DNA of 64,000 bases from Yamagishiella unicocca (GCA_003116995.1 BDSL01000019.1:806001-870000); one strand, 5' to 3'. Positions 46,168 through 57,193 are shown, counted from the stretch's first letter. Notes: generated from the sequence alone by a model not told the origin. Program-made: numbers and translations.

Positions 46168-46609
46168 GCCTTAAAGCAGCGGCCGACACAGACCCTTTGG
46201 CCTCAAACTACGCTGGCAGGACAAGCACGCATGGGTATGAAAATGATTGTGGTAATATACCTAGAAGCAGGTAAATACAATACACATGCAACATTCGGAA
46301 GCAGGAAGTGCGGAACAAGTTGTACGGTGGCCTGCGCCCCGCAGGACATTCGCCTTGACCAGGGTTAACGCGTACCCTCACTACGGCATAATCTTCTCCA
46401 TAGGGAAGCTTGTCATTATACATAAAACATTAGCGACACTTTCGCGCCTCGCCGGCAATTCACTTGTCTACTTTGGCGCCGCCGTCGACACAGCCTTCTC
46501 TGTGCACATTTCCGGCGCGTACATTATCTAGAGATATAATCTGGCTGATTGGTCATAGCGCTTACGGCTAACGCCGCATTTTAACTTCCGTCAAATCGCG
46601 AAAGCCAGG
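46168..46609. promoter_or_regulatory. Bidirectional intergenic region, SRRM1 / RETICULATA-like gene
   Basis: 442 bp between divergent start codons. AT-rich patches (near 46250-46290 and 46510-46550) could include core promoter elements, but none was assigned. Confidence 0.4.
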
Positions 46610-49322
46610 ATGGAGAGCTTGACCAACCGCGTTCAGCCGCAGTTGCGAGTCGCGCGGCCGGCGGTTCAGCGGATGCCAATCTCAATGCCGTCGTGGTGAG
46701 GCTCTGCTGGTATGGTGCGATAGTGGCGCCGATTAAAAACCTATACTTGCCGCGACACCAAACTGTGCAACGCGCAGGCGCGTGCAGCGCCCATCGCGTC
46801 ATGTACCTGCTATGGCGGGCAGTGGCGGCGGAGATGCGGGCAAAGGAGGCGCCAGCGGCGGGTCGGGAGGCAGCGGCGGGTCGGGTGGAGACGGCAAAGG
46901 GGACGACAGCAGCAACAACCCTGGCGACAAGCCGCAAAAGGGAGGGATCTTCCGCGGCTGGGAAGAGCGCGTGGCGTACGACTCTGAGTTCCCCATAAAG
47001 GTGCTCATGGAGCAAATCATCGGTGTTGGCGCCTGCGTCATCGGCGACATGAGCGCCAGGCCGAACTGGGGTGCGTTCGCGACCGCTAAAAGCAGTCAGT
47101 CACAGCGCTGTCCCGCGCGGGAGGGGTGTTGTGTGTAGTTGAGCCGAGACGAAATTGAAGGGCAGCGATGTACCATCGTGCGTTCGTCGCCGGCGTTCGT
47201 CGAAGCCGTATCTCGGGCAGGATCTGCCACCCGGTCATGTCGAGATGCAACCCGTGGCGGGCACCCGCTGATTGTGCGCCATGACCCGTGGCGGCATGCA
47301 GCTTGCAAACCCCACTCGCGGCACTTGGCTGCTGCGCATTTGCTTCCACCGGCACTCGGCTGCTGCGCATTTACTTCCATCGGCGCTCTCCGTCGCGTCA
47401 TGCTCCTGCCCCCCCCCCGTGGCGCCCACACTTCAGGCTTGAACGAGCTGGACTTCATCTTCAGCACAGTGGTGGTGGGTACCGCCCTGCGCGTTCTGGG
47501 GGCCTTGGGGGCGGGGCGTGGAAGCGTGCGGGTTCGGGCGCAGCAATCCCGGACCCACGCTGCCGTTAAGACGATGGCCCAATGCGTCCACCACCCCGGC
47601 AGCAAAACGGCGCTGAGGAGGCCCAGGCCTCATTCGCGATGATCAGTAATGCTGCCGGCTTCCTCAAACCCGCCGGCTGGCAGCCGGCAAAAACACAGCG
47701 TTGGCTGATTGACGAAAACACAGCGCTGGTGCCGCGTCCTCTGTGCCCTAACAAACAACGCCTGACGCCATCTCCGTACTTAACAAGGCCGCAAACCGCG
47801 GCCTGGCTGTGCCTCTCCAGGAGTTGCGCTCCCTTGTCTCGCCCTTACACACCTACATCGCTACACCTCTGCACATGTTACCTCCATGCCGCCACAGGTG
47901 GGATCCATCATGAACTTCACCATCATGTACCTGCTGGCGCCAACCGCCGGGGCCGCGGCGTCGGCTGCGTCCACACCGTTCGTGGCGCGACTCATCGGCG
48001 ACTACTATCTTAAGGCGTGGGGCGCCCCGGGTGAGCCTCGTGGGCCCAGCAGGCGGCGACGGGGGGGGGTGCGGGCCAGACGGGAGGCGGATGGCGAAGG
48101 CCTGCAGATGGAGAGGGGTCTGCGGCATACGAGGCGAAGCGCGTTTGCTCACTCATACTGTCGCCGATACCGACACCGTCACCGTTGCCGCAAGCGCTAT
48201 GGTGCGTTGCAAGGCAGCCACAACAAAGAGCACCCGCCCGCACTGCAGGCGGCAACTGCTTCGAGCCGGGCGCCTACACCGCGGTGCAGCGCCTGACCAA
48301 CCTTGTCTACAAGGGTGCCGTCTTCGCCGTCATCGGCTTCTTCGCGGGCGTGCTGGGGACCAGCCTGTCCAACGGGCTGCTGGCGCTGCGGAAGCAGGTG
48401 CGCTGCTGCTCGCTGATCCGTCGTCTGCTTGTGTGATGTCCACGACATTCCGCCGTATGCGTTGCGCACTGGGGTGCGCAAGAGTGGCAGGCGGTACTCA
48501 ACCGCAAAAGTGGTACTCAACCGCAAAAGTGGTACTCAACCGCAAAAGTGGTACTCAACTGCAAAAGTGGTACTCAACCGCAAAAATGGTACTCAACCGC
48601 AAAAGTGGTACTTAACCGCAAAAATGGTACTCAACCGCACTTCTGCCGGCGATGCTGTCGCTTGGCTCCACACACCAGCACCCCCGCGACCTTCTCGGCC
48701 GCTTGGCCTGCTTGGTAGCACCGTAGCTCCAACACGCCTCGCCGCACCTCACCTCGCTGCTCCGCCCAATGGGTCGCTGCTCTCATGCCCGGCCCTAACC
48801 GCCCCGTCCCCAGATGGATCCAAACTTCAAGCTGCAGAACGAGCCCCCCAATGTGGTGTACAACGCCTTCACGTGGGGGGTGCACATGGGCGTGTCCTCC
48901 AACCTGCGCTACCAGGCGCTCGGCGGACTGGACGCGGGGCTGGTCAAGGTCATGCCTGTCGGCTTCTTCCGCCTGTACCAGGTGAGCGCCGGCGTCCTCG
49001 CAACCCGCCTGGCCGGCCTCCTCACAGCTGGACGACTCCTCATCCCGCTGAGGAACAAACGCAGGCGGCGGCCTGCGTCCTCCCCAAACCCCCACCTCCC
49101 GTGCGCGCTCCCGCTCCCGTCGCTGCCGGCTTCGAACCCCGATTCCGATCGCAGACCCGGTCCGCCTCCTCACCCCTCCCGCGTCTGCCCTCCCCCCACC
49201 TGCCGCTGCTGCTGCTGCCGATGTCTCAGGCCGTCATCCGCGCCACCAACAACGTGGTGGGCGGCATGTCCTTTGCCACGCTGGCCCGCGTGCTGGGCAC
49301 CCAGAAGGCGGCGCCGGCGTGA
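46610..49322 (+). CDS. RETICULATA-related (DUF3411) plastid-envelope protein
   Basis: Seven exons give 319 residues: 46610..46695, 46778..47070, 47437..47474, 47898..48030, 48249..48397, 48814..48981, 49230..49322. The start MESLTNRVQPQLRVARPAV is Arg-rich and acid-poor like a plastid transit peptide. It is followed by a Gly/Ser/Asp-rich linker, then the DUF3411 core: FPIKVLMEQIIGVGACVIGD, LNELDFIFSTVVVGSIMNF, CFEPGAYTAVQRL, VYKGAVFAVIGFFAG, SLSNGLLALRKQ, NAFTWGVHMGVSSNLRYQ and NNVVGGMSFATLARVLG. Several segments are hydrophobic and probably membrane-spanning. Plant relatives sit in the chloroplast inner envelope and affect leaf mesophyll and amino-acid or metabolite balance; the transported substrate, if any, is unknown. 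A TGTAA signal is at 49555-49559. The start exon is chosen because its phase-2 end joins exactly to the core-bearing exon. Confidence 0.9.
47319..47380. repeat. 31-bp tandem duplication in an intron
   Basis: Two copies (47319-47349 and 47350-47380) of a unit starting CGGCACTYGGCTGCTGCGCA, with only a few differences, in the RETICULATA-like gene intron before exon 3. Confidence 0.85.
48492..48640. repeat. 19-bp minisatellite, about eight copies
   Basis: Tandem units of GGTACTCAACCGCAAAAGT with single-base variants fill 149 bp of the intron between 48398 and 48813. The plus strand is C/A-biased. Confidence 0.92.
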
Positions 49323-51763
49323 GCAGCACCGCCGGTAGCAGCGGCGCAACCGCGCGCTGGACACCAGTAGAGTGCAGCGCCCGACTGGCTGGGGCCTGCC
49401 GAGTTTGGAGGCGGGAAGCGCTGGGCTGGAGCCACGGGTTCGCGGCTGGAAGATTTATGCTGGGTGGTGGGTGGTTAGGTGGCGGCCCTTACTGGGCCGC
49501 CAGTTGGAGGCGGTCTGTAGGAATGGCGCTGTTGGCTGGGCTCGGTCAGGCACATGTAAGCAGTAGATGATCGGCCGAAGATGGCATCGCAGGTCTGAAG
49601 AGGCATCGCAGGGATGAAGATGTTATGATTGTGGGGGAATCGCGCCGTTTGGCGGGGGCTCGTGGTGTGCTGTTGGTGCGCCAGAGGATTGCTGTTGGTG
49701 CTGTGTACGAGGCAAGCAGTGGCCGTTGCGGCTAGAGAGGGTTAGCGGCAGCCAATCGGCGAGGCTGTGCTGCGACAAGGACCGTAGGGCAGCGCTCTAT
49801 CAACGCACGGAATTGGGCTGTCGCGGTTACCGGTAGTGTACCAAATGAACCGGTTGGGTGTGGCGCCCGATTACGCGAGAAGGGTGGCTTGATAGAAATG
49901 GTACATGGCGAATTGGGCAGTTGATCAGCCGTCAGCTGTCGGCCAGAAGACGGATCTAGTACAAGCCTCGAACTCGACATCTCGTTAACATGAAACCGGG
50001 TGTAGTGGTGCGTCGTGGGCTGCTTGGAATGCCGCATCGGCAGCGCTGAGAGGTCAGGCCCGGTCGGCGGGGAGGTCGTCGTAGGCTTTGTAGGCAGGGA
50101 GAAGTGCTGACTGACGTGGGCATGGTCTATGCAGTATGTGGCTGTACGGCACAAGGGTCAACACGCTATCTTGGAGAAGACTTCGTTTCGTTACTTTCAT
50201 GCGGAAGCATGGGCGGTGGGTACAATAAGGCCCATGATGTGGATGTGTCCTCATGGCACCGCCGGGGACCTGAGGGAGCCGGAGTGTCCCCTGTACAACA
50301 CTGGAGGTGGCTCCTGTCCACCCGTCAATTATTGAAATCTCGTCAGCTGTTGGAACCTTCTCCAACAGAGTTGGCTCCGGGCAAAGACCTAACGCGGAGC
50401 ACGTTGATTAAGAGCTTCGTGTGGAGCTGCGACCGCCTGCCCTTTTGCTTGGCTGGTGGCGTGCTGTTTGCGCGCCCCTGCTGAGCTGACTCACGTACGG
50501 CCGGGTGCACCGCGGCACCATTCCGGCCGGCTTGCAACACAGCAACACACCTTCACGCCTCCCCACCACCCCAGTTCTACCGCAATCGCGAAGACCACCC
50601 GCGCCCGCGCACTACAGAATGCTGCGGCACTCCGCTGCGGGACCGCGATACCCAGTCGGCAAGTACGATAACCACCAACGAAACCCTAAACCGAACGCAT
50701 CTGCACCCGTCACGGACCGATCCGGCGCTTTTTCGGCGGCTGGCACGCGGCCACCGCAACGACTTCCCCGACCAGATCACTCCCCGCCTCATCGCCGTCC
50801 AGTCCGGCTGTGGGCTCGGCCCCGCTCCATCCCGCCGGCGCCTCTTGGTCAGGCCCCGACCTGCCGACTTGATCCCTGACGCCCCGACGGCCCCTGGCGG
50901 GCCCGACCCCTCCAACCACAGCCTCCGTCGCACCCGGCGCCTCCTCACCCTCCTGCACCGACCGCTCAGCAGCCACTGGTACTCGCACGGCTCCCGCCTC
51001 ACTCCCCGCGTGCTCGCGCAAGCCCGCCTTGCCAACACGGCCTTTGCAGGGCCGCTTGGCAGCAACGAGCCTAGGAGGCGCCTTTTGCGCCAGCTCTATG
51101 AGCGTAAACCGGGGCTCGGACGTCTCGCCGCTTGCTCCTGCGCGAGGGTGTTGCCCAGAAGCAATAACACGGGAAGGGAGGAAACGGTGCATGGTGTACA
51201 TGCACAGCGGGCAATTCAGTCACCCCAGGGCGGCGGCGCAAGGCAGGCAGCGCTGCAGCGAGTTGCCGCTCTGCTCCCCGCCTCCTCGCCTCCTCGCCTC
51301 CCACCACCAACGCACCGGTGTCCCGCAGCGGCAGCTCCAGGAGCGCGGCTGTCCGCGGGATTTTGAACCTTGCGGGACCTGAACGGGCACCGGAAAGGAA
51401 CGGAGCGGCGGGCGGGACCCGGCGTACCAGCACACGCGCATGGCTTCAGCCTGCCAAGTGCCAACCGGTACGCCATCTATCTCCGCCGATCACGTGGAAT
51501 CCAGCTCGTGTGATCCGGTGCAAAAAATTCAGGAAATGCACAGCGCTGAGAGGGGTAAAGCACAACCCGGAGTTCGGCATTCGCGCCCCGGTGCTGCCGC
51601 CGTCGCATCCTCTGCGCGTGCGTGCGTGTTACAACGCCGCAGATGCGACCCTGGCGCCCCACTCCACGCACGCTTGCGCAGAGCATCGCCCCTCAGCAGC
51701 ACTCGACCACCACCACCTCCATGACCATTACTGCGTCATGATCATTACTGCGTCACCGTCAAG
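49323..51763. other. Region without an assigned gene
   Basis: Contains the RETICULATA-like 3' end (TGTAA 49555-49559) and, on the minus strand, the metallophosphoesterase 3' end (reversed TGTAA 51629-51633). Bases 49600-50500 show no recognisable protein. Bases 50500-51500 have several overlapping long frames on both strands that encode only low-complexity Arg/Pro/Ala-rich products. Confidence 0.4.
50710..51201 (-). CDS. Possible low-complexity ORF, very uncertain
   Basis: A 163-codon minus-strand frame rich in Gly, Glu, Val and Ala, ending with a basic PPKKRRIGP string that resembles a nuclear localisation signal. A usable splice acceptor precedes ETSEPRFTLIELAQKAP. There is no domain, no convincing upstream exon and no poly(A) signal tied to it. 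Plus-strand frames overlap it fully. It may be chance open frame in GC-rich DNA. Confidence 0.15.
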   Translation of the reverse strand: MYTMHRFLPSRVIASGQHPRAGASGETSEPRFTLIELAQKAPPRLVAAKRPCKGRVGKAGLREHAGSEAGAVRVPVAAERSVQEGEEAPGATEAVVGGVGPARGRRGVRDQVGRSGPDQEAPAGWSGAEPTAGLDGDEAGSDLVGEVVAVAACQPPKKRRIGP

Positions 51764-51806
51764 CGATGGCTCTACCTTATGGTCTGGGGCCCACTGTAAC
51801 AGTTAC
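51764..51806 (+). mobile_element. 3'-terminal fragment of the LINE-like family
   Basis: GGTCTGGGGCCCACTGTAAC followed by AGTTAC (51781-51806) closely matches the 3' terminus of the palindromic element at 8407-8432 and its inverted copy near 6574. Upstream similarity (GCGATGG and CCTTATGGTCTGG) extends it to about 51764. It overlaps the last codons of the metallophosphoesterase gene on the other strand. Confidence 0.6.
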
Positions 51807-53082
51807 CGACGCTGAGTCGCCCAAACCCATGGCCCAGAGCCCGGAAGGTGTACGCACCGGCAGAGCCAGGGTTGTAGTAATGCAGCCCGCCATGCCGCAG
51901 CGCCAGGTGCTTGTGGCTGTGGCCGAACACCACGATGTGCGGCTCGCACTGCCGGACGAGGGCGGCGGCGCCGGGGTCCACTGGGGCGTCCAGGGAGGGC
52001 ACGGAGGAGCATGAGAGGGGGTGGTGAAGCGGCGCGCGTGGCGGGGAGTGGTGGCCTGATAGGAAGGGCGAGGGTGCCAACGGATCCGGAGGCTAGGATG
52101 CTTGGATGCCGACAGAGCGCGTGTTGAAGCGGCAAGGCTCCTGGGGCAGGCACGAGGGGGCAGACTAGCAGTGACGTGTGCGGCAGGGGCGGGGAGGGGT
52201 GGCATCAGGCGGCGGCGTGGAGGCTCGAGGGGGCGAAGGTGGGATGTCTGGGCAGGGATGTGACCTGTGAGGGTTGAGAGCACCACGTTGCAGGTGCCAT
52301 CGGCCGGTGGGGTTGAGAGGAAACCTGTTGGTCGGCACTTATGGAATGAATAAAACCGACAATGGAAAGGTTCAATGGAAAGGACCGGGAAACTAGTGGG
52401 GCAGGGCCGGACTACCGTATCCTGCTCGACGCAAGGCCACTTGCCTGCCTGAGGCGGATGACCCACAATGTGGGTCATCAATATGCGCCAGCCCGCCACC
52501 TCCAGGAGTCGGTGGTCGGGCAGCAGGGGTGGCCCATCGCCGCCGTCCGGTACCCTGTTCTCAACGCCGTCGCCTCCTGCGGACGCCTGGTCATCCACGT
52601 TACCACGCACCGCATACACGGGGGCGATGCTCTCCAGCCGGGACAGCACCTCTTGATGGGCCAGGTCGGGGGGGGGGCGTCGACAACGTTGCGACGTCAA
52701 CAATATAAGATGGCATTCCACTAGCGAGGTCATCAAGTGCGGAAATGTGCGGCAGAAGCCCCGCGCTCATGCCTCCATCGATCTCGCTGATCAGTAGCGC
52801 GGCCCTAGGAGCGCCGAGGAGCGGCAGCTTGACGGGGCCAACGTAACAAGTTGGGAATGCCGGGAAACGGTCTGCCGTTCTCCGAGACCAGGCCGTACCT
52901 TCGTGCCCGCCGTGATGACCCACATCGCCAGCATGAAGGATGATGTGCACGCCGTAAAGCCGTCCTAGGACCTCCTCGCACAACACGCCGTGCGTATCAG
53001 ATATCAAGCCGAGTAATATGGAGCTTCTGGAAACGGCTGCTTCGATTGCCAGTGGAATAACTGTGCTCTGCACTGTTTCCAT
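51772..53082 (-). CDS. YfcE/MJ0936-like metallophosphoesterase
   Basis: Three exons give 199 residues: 53082..52899, 52651..52445, 51980..51772. All five metal-site motifs of calcineurin-like phosphoesterases are present: SDTHG (28-32), HAGDVG (50-55), VRGNVDD, THIVGH and FGHSHK. Order and size match the compact prokaryotic-type YfcE/MJ0936 phosphodiesterases, which bind Mn or Ni and hydrolyse phosphodiesters; the natural substrate is unknown. The HE|EVLSRL join is in frame. The second intron uses a GC donor (CAG|GCAAGT) with a normal CAG acceptor, the only phase-consistent choice found. The last 12 codons fall in a LINE-like 3' fragment, so the natural C-terminus may have been replaced. A reversed TGTAA signal is at 51629-51633. 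Confidence 0.9.
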
Positions 53083-53901
53083 AAACTCGAATGGATGTTG
53101 GTTATTACGTTGTTAATTATGCGAGCTCAATCTCGCATCGGCGTTGTGGCAATCGATGGAAGCGTATGGAAGTATGATAGCAATTGGCCTAACCGACGAG
53201 TAGAAACGGATCCAACCGAGGCAAATGGCCGCGTGTAAAGGCACACGGAATCACGATGGTTCAGTGGAGCACAGGGTTACTGTTTACTGTTGTCTCCCTG
53301 CAGTGGCTGACGTCAACTGTGTCGACTGTAATACGACGGAAGGACGCCCCGCGTGGGCAGTATGCTCTCGTTAAACACGTCGGCGTGCTGCCAGCGAGGC
53401 GGAGCAAAGACGCTGTTACACGATCAATTGGGACAATCTGCAGTGGCCTCGACTGTGCCCGTTGGAAGAGCGTCAGGGAGGTTCTCCTGCTAATGCGGTG
53501 CAGGGAAGGACGCTAACAACAGGACTGCAAAATACTATCCGCTCTTTCCCGTACCGTTCCATCTGCCGTTTTGACCCCTGAGCAGCTTGCCTCAGACTTC
53601 TGACAAAAGTCTCCGTGCTACGCCATGACTAAATCGGCGCCCCGCGCCGAAGAACACAGCGGTATTTGTGCTGCTGCTGCCACACCAGTGGCACGCATAC
53701 GCCGTCATGCACAAGAAACACGACGGCGGCAACACTGCGATACCCAAGGCCCTGGTTGGTTGCCTGCATCTATGCGCTTTGAACTGGGCCGTCATTCAAC
53801 ACTCCGATATCCGCATTCTGTCAAGTATAAGTTTGCAACCATACGGTTGCGTCTGGCCTGCCTGGACAGCCTGCCCCACGCAACTTGTAAAGAACAGTTT
53901 A
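53083..53901. other. Spacer between metallophosphoesterase and VPS28 genes
   Basis: No recognisable exon. A reversed TGTAA at 53416-53420, about 480 bp past the VPS28 stop, may mark its 3' end. An 86-codon frame at 53256-53516 has no support. Confidence 0.45.
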
Positions 53902-55975
53902 TCATTTTTTCCGTAGCGTCGCCAAGAACGTGTTGTACGACGCCTCAAGCTCATACATTAGCTGCCGTACATCCTCCTCGGGGAGCTCATAATTTGCGGG
54001 CTTCTGGTACAACTTGCTGTACCATATCCGGACCTTCTCACGGGGCGGAAAATCAGGCGGAAGTGTCTGGATCTTGTCCATACTGTTGATCAGGTCCAGC
54101 AGGATGGGGCAGATCTGTGTACGGCGAGGGGGAGGCGGGGGCGACACATGAGTACGGGCAAGATGCCGCCTTAAGGCCCGTGGCAGCAAAAGGGTACGAC
54201 TGTACAAACCAAAAGAGCAAAAAAACACCTGCCCTAGCTGGCGGCCTAGGCAGGGATTACAACGAAAACAAGGCCATCTTCCTTTCCCGCCGTTTGTGCA
54301 TCTTACATCGCTGCAACTGCCCACCACCTGTTCTGTACTCAGCCGCTTCGACCAGGACAGCCCGTCCATCGGCACATCCACCTGCCACTCCCTGTCACAA
54401 TGCTGGGTACCCAGAGGCGAACCCAACTGGACAGGAACACTACCGGCGGCAACTGCCCAACTGCGCTGCCCGCAACTGACCATACCGCGTACCCCCCTTC
54501 GTTCACCCACCTGGTCCACCGCCGCTAGGTTGAGCTTCAACGAATCCATCGCAGTGATAAAGTGCTGTACCGTTTCAGCCACCCCCAGGGCCTCTGGATC
54601 GTTGGTACGGCTGTGGGATGGCGGTTATAGTGAGGGTGGTTCAGGTGCGGTGAGCGGCGCGGCATGGACGTCATCGGGAGGGATCCTGCGGCGTTCCCTT
54701 GGCAGCTGGCTGGCGGTGGTGTGATCGCAGGTGGTGGTGTTCAGGGCAGTCTGCGCGGATTCGTGGAACGCCTGCATCACTGGCAGCTGGCAACGAGACA
54801 CGGCACTGCCATTCCTTTGGAGGTGGCAACTGCCGGTTGAAACGTCGCCCCACCAAACCCTTGCACGCCCACTCCCTGGACACTACCCGCCAGCACATCG
54901 GTAGTTTTGCAACAGCTAAAGCTCAACATTTCGCACGCACTCCCTTCCCACGCGTAGAAATACACAGCTCACGCAAACCTTTTCCCGTGGAGTTTCGCGT
55001 CTTTGCGACAACTCCATCACATCTTTCGCGACGCAACACATACACACCCAGGGAGAGAAGCTGCGTGCTACAGCGAAACCGGGGCATCCCTGTTGAGTCC
55101 GGCGGGGCCTCTTCTACTCGTGCCTGCCCTCCGGCCCCGTGCCTCGCCTCCGTCCTCGCACCTCTGCTTTGTCCGGTGCTCCACCGTGGCAGGCATGCCG
55201 GAGTGCAGCAGCCGCGTGGCCGCCATCGGACACTGCATGTTGTAGTCAGACATGAACTTCTCAGCGCTCGGGACCTGGGTCCGCGGTGGTGCGGCGCAGT
55301 CATGAGCGGGATGAGAGGGCATCAGCAGGGGCTTATTTTGCGGCTCGTAGCATCATTCGCCTCCACCTTGGCTACGGCCGAGGTTCCCCATCGGCCTTCC
55401 CCTACCCGCCTGGCGCTTTGCAGGTAAGAAAAAACAAGTTTGCTGCCTTCGGCGGCCGCGATGACTGAGAGACTGGCATAGACGTGCAAATCACAAGGGG
55501 GGAAGTGCATTTTGCGTTGATGTGACCCTTCGAAGCAGTTGCACCTTCCTCTACACCCCTCCTGCAGTCAACAACCCGTGCTCTCTAGTGCCCGCTACCC
55601 CATACTCTATCCCCCCATCCTTTGGTCAATAGTTTGACGAAAGCTGCGAAGCTCACCGTGTCTTTCATGGATGCCCAGAGCACCTTGAACTGCCCTATGA
55701 GCTTGCCGCATGCCTCCTCATATTGTCCCGCGTCAATGGCATCCCGTACGAAGGCCCTTTCAAGCTTTTCCGTAGTTTTGATGATAGCATACAGATCTGG
55801 GTACCAAGCGAAACCTGGTTTGGGACCAAACGCATGAAGCCGCGTTCGCTAGACTGAAACCCTTACCGGCATAGCTCTCGTACAACGACTGCTCCTTCTT
55901 GCCATTGTACAATTTTATATCCCCGCCCATTGATGGGCTAGAGCTGGTTGGGCCCGGCCCGCCGATGAAACTCAT
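53902..55975 (-). CDS. VPS28: ESCRT-I subunit VPS28
   Basis: Five exons give 224 residues: 55975..55867, 55796..55657, 55274..55162, 54610..54511, 54114..53902. The N-terminal part has the LYNGKKEQSLYESYADLYAI region and TEKLERAFVRDAIDAGQY. It is followed by VPSAEKFMSDYNMQCPMAAT and the short linker TVEHRTKQ. The C-terminal four-helix domain runs from AETVQHFITAMDSLKLNLAA through SMDKIQTLPPDFPPREKV to LMYELEASYNTFLATLRKK. Length and order match VPS28 of plants and animals. VPS28 joins VPS23 and VPS37 in ESCRT-I and through its C-terminal domain contacts ESCRT-II, sorting ubiquitinated cargo at endosomes. The junction before SRTNDPEALG is in a variable linker and slightly less certain than the others. 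The start lies 417 bp from the divergent TMEM230 gene. Confidence 0.93.
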
Positions 55976-56392
55976 GCCTAAACGAAACGCACAACCAAGA
56001 GCAGGCGCAGGGACGCTTTTATTCGACAACTAATGAATGCTCTGTATCAAGGTATGCGCTACCGTAGTAAAGGAGAAATGATGTTGGAGGAAGGTGCCTC
56101 CAAGGGAGTCAACTTCTGGAAGAAGAAAATCATGCAAGGGAAAGCAAGCACGTCAAACTACGTCAGTCGTGTGAGAATGTTTATAACTATATCTCCGTAT
56201 GCTTGGCCACCCGTATGCACGAGTGCATGACTACTTAAGTTAAAAGTAGCGGGATCAATCAGCCGTGCCATGGTCTCCAATACATGTATACATTTCCACC
56301 TCACTCTGTATGTCAGTTCACTAATGCAAACCACTTTGAAGCTGAGTAGGGAAGCCACGGCCCTGTGGGCCCCACGGGCCCGCTAGTTGAAG
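55976..56392. promoter_or_regulatory. Bidirectional intergenic region, VPS28 / TMEM230
   Basis: 417 bp between divergent start codons. No core element was assigned. GGGCCCCACGGGCCCG, a GC-rich near-palindrome, lies at 56367-56382 just upstream of the TMEM230 start. Confidence 0.4.
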
Positions 56393-57193
56393 ATGCGTTC
56401 GCGAGCGGGCTATACGCGGCTGCCTCCTGACCATGACGAGGACAGTAAGGTGATCCTCTTACCGCAATGTCAACCATTCTAGCAACGTTTCGCTTTGACG
56501 TGGCTGGTTGGATACCGTCTGCAGACGGAGGACTACCGATTCAGGCTGCCGGAGCCAGAGATTCCAGTAGCATCCATAGCTCTTGCCATTTTCTTGATGA
56601 TCTTTGGAATTTTCTCCCTCGTGGCGGCTTGGTTGCACTTCACTCAGCAAATCCTCGGGAAGGAACAGGCGGTGGGTGTGGCACGCCAGCCTTGGCTCCA
56701 CGTGTTGATCTCGCCCAACCCTTTAGGCACATACCTACCTGCATTTCACATGATGCGCTCATCGCGCCATTCCCTTGATACAGGAGGTTGGGTTCACGAT
56801 CCTCGGCGCCATGACTTTCACGCCTGGTGAGTACCCCCGCACCCCTCCCAAGGCGTTCGCCACTGGCGCACGTTACCCCGCAGCATTGCGATGCTCCGTG
56901 ATGGCTGGTTGTTTGCTTGCCTGCGAAGACATATCTGCCAACGCAGCATTCCCGCGGGGTGCATGGGCTGCACGCCCGCGCACCCTTTCACTCTCACCTT
57001 CCGCCTCCTTAATGCCCTGCCAATTCGCGTCAGTCCCAGTGACAGCCGTCCTTCACTTACCTCTTCAGCTGACTCGTTTCTCATGTCCCCTCGTCCTAAT
57101 GCTGCTTCTCGAGGTGCGTACCACACGTATCTGGCGTACGGAGCATGGAAGCGCTGGCGGGGCTTTTCCTGGGACATCATCCCGCAGTTCTAA
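56393..57193 (+). CDS. TMEM230-like membrane protein
   Basis: Four exons give 108 residues: 56393..56449, 56525..56671, 56784..56826, 57114..57193. It starts MRSRAGYTRLPPDHDE. Two membrane segments follow: ASIALAIFLMIFGIFSLVAA, then a shorter one, EVGFTILGAMTFTPG. The tail YHTYLAYGAWKRWRGFSWDI with IPQF matches the FYHxRIAYYAxKGYxGFSxxxIP signature of TMEM230/DUF872 proteins. Animal TMEM230 is in endosomal and synaptic vesicles and acts in vesicle trafficking. The first intron is only 75 bp; a phase-consistent alternative acceptor at 56482 would make it 33 bp, which is too short. Confidence 0.85.

Noticed and set aside
46581..47015. 144-codon minus-strand frame opposite the RETICULATA-like exons
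   Set aside because: Antisense to a strongly conserved DUF3411 exon and without splice or poly(A) support.
55162..55274. Reading VPS28 exon 3 through to the stop near 55068
   Set aside because: The extension is Arg/Gly-rich and unrelated to VPS28; the AG|GTGCGAGG donor joined to CAG|CCGTACC restores the conserved C-terminal domain in frame.
56450..56482. 33-bp intron in the TMEM230-like gene
   Set aside because: Below usual minimum intron size; a 75-bp intron ending at 56524 keeps frame and gives a family-typical N-terminus.
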